A stretch of 64,000 bases of DNA. Origin: Symbiodinium natans (taxonomy: Eukaryota; Sar; Dinophyceae; Suessiales; Symbiodiniaceae). Both the position numbers and the translations under genes were made by a program. The stretch covers positions 186,803 to 250,802 of the forward strand of contig CAJNDS010000030.1 of NCBI GenBank assembly GCA_905221605.1, read 5' to 3'. The notes under the pieces were generated by a model. That model was not told the origin of the DNA. It did no database searches and saw only the letters and a list, made by a program, of their open reading frames with translations. Shown piece by piece: positions 63,205 to 64,000 of the stretch (position 1 is its first letter; every line of letters begins with the position of its first letter).

Positions 63205-63805
63205 TTTTCAAGCCGTGCAGAGCGTGCTTCAAAGCCCAAGAAACTTGTTGACACCCGTCATGTGAGCAGGGTGTTTGCAAATGGGGGGGGGGCTGTGTTT
63301 TCCCCCAACCCCCCCCCCGCTTCTTTTAAGTCGTACCAAGCGTGCTTCAAAGCCCAAGAAACTAGTTGAAAAGCATCGTGTGAGCATTGTGTTTGCAAAT
63401 GGGGGGGGCTGCGCCCCCCCCAACCCCCCCGCTTTTTTTTGTTTTTTAAGCCGTGCAGAGCGCGCTTCAAAGCCCAAGAAACTTGTTGACACCCATCATG
63501 TGAGCAGGGTGTTTGCAAATGGGGGGTGGCTGCGCCCCCCCCCAACCCCCCCTGCTTCTTTTAAGCCGTACCAAGCGTGCTTCCCAACCCAAGAAACTAG
63601 TTGAAAAACATCGTGTGAGCATTGCAAATGGGGGGGGCTGCGCCCCCCCCAACCCCCCCGCTTCTTTTAAGCTGTACCAAGCGTGCTTCAAAGCCCAAGA
63701 AACTAGTTGAAAAACATCGTGTGTGCATTGTGTTTGCAAATGGGGGGGCTGCGCCCCCCCCAACCCCCCCGCTTTTTTTAAGCCGTGCAGAGCGTGCTTC
63801 AACCT
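63205..63805. repeat. Second block of the same satellite
   Basis: Continues the a/b alternation after a unique island (63,026-63,204). The subunits at about 63,440-63,800 closely copy 62,530-62,880, including the shortened b unit that lacks TGTGTT. Confidence 0.9.
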
Positions 63806-64000
63806 AAGGGGAAATTACAGGAAATCCGTCCAAAATGTAAAAAAATAGGTTTTTCCCTATGAAAAACCAACGAAAACCTCAGGGAAATGACAGAAAATCC
63901 GTCCAAAATGTAAGGAAAGTAGGGTTTTTCCTAGAGAAAACCAAGGAAATCGACCAAAAAAAAAATGGCCAAAAAAAAAAAAAAAAGACCCAAAAAAAAA

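Larger units (their letters stand above)
61602..64000. mobile_element. 2.4-kb repeat-rich element with inverted ends (reaches window edge)
   Basis: The left end (61602-61684) reads T-run, GGGTC, T-run, GGGCC, T-run, GGTCGATTTTCTTGGTTTTT, CCTA. The complement of the right end (63930-64000) reads T-run, GGGTC, T-run, GGCC, T-run, GGTCGATTTCCTTGGTTTTC, CTAGG. The two ends are therefore imperfect terminal inverted repeats. Inside the right flank ATCCGTCCAAAATGTAA occurs twice (near 63,826 and 63,897) and again in a central island near 63,145. No transposase frame is visible, so if mobile it would be non-autonomous. It may extend past the window. Confidence 0.6.

Noticed and set aside
61975-63805. 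CRISPR-like array of repeats and spacers
   Set aside because: Both the repeats and the segments between them are conserved, so there are no unique spacers; the sequence is eukaryotic satellite DNA.
61772-63807. Many long open frames on both strands, up to 307 codons
   Set aside because: They run through a satellite with C/G runs and are open on both strands in several frames, which is typical of low-complexity repeats.

Overview
The window looks like nuclear DNA of a eukaryotic microbe, most likely a dinoflagellate (inference). Four things point there. (1) The repeat everywhere is the seven-base unit TTTAGGG/CCCTAAA, the telomere type known from plants, dinoflagellates, chromerids and some other algae. 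(2) The one gene I could rebuild completely (917-2561) closes in frame over six exons only if four of its five introns use a GC donor, and those four introns also have AG|G acceptors. GC and GA donors with AG|G acceptors are an established dinoflagellate trait. (3) That protein starts with a ubiquitin-like beta-grasp segment of the kind often seen at dinoflagellate N-termini. (4) Exons are very short and GC-rich in an ocean of simple repeats. No species is claimed. There is no bacterial-type operon, tRNA, rRNA or CRISPR array that I can see.

Layout. 1-2.6 kb: a ubiquitin-like/Rab-like GTPase gene whose introns carry telomeric repeats. 5-31.2 kb: scattered short plus-strand exons rich in E, K, R, Q and A, ending in a stop-containing exon at 31,218. 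At 13.0-17.8 kb they form a tandem array of micro-exons of two alternating types (AERKRQEEE and AERKRREE), and at 24.1, 25.0 and 27.1 kb three copies of an APEREASQPKQP exon. 32-43 kb: dispersed Arg/Ser exons (KRSRSAS type), at least nine copies, then other exon candidates to a stop at 48,978. 49.7-60.3 kb: exons of one or more further plus-strand genes, including a Cys-rich exon at 54.4 kb and stop-containing exons at 56,435, 58,331 and 60,298. 61.6-64.0 kb: a 2.4-kb repeat-rich element with inverted ends that reaches the window edge.

Between nearly all exons lie interstitial telomeric tracts in both orientations, with locally homogenised variants (CCCCTAAA, CCCTTAAA, CCCTAAAG, CCCCAAA, a 15-base TTTAGGG+CTTCAGGG unit). 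Scattered among them are several families of short (44-180 bp) inverted-repeat elements that resemble MITEs. Commonly a C-rich tract lies upstream of an exon and a G-rich tract downstream, so many introns begin G-rich and end C-rich and could fold back in the RNA.

Limits. Apart from the first gene, exons were called by eye from splice signals, reading frame and amino-acid character. How they join into genes is unknown, and edges can be off by a few bases. Most long open frames in the window run through repeats and are not genes.
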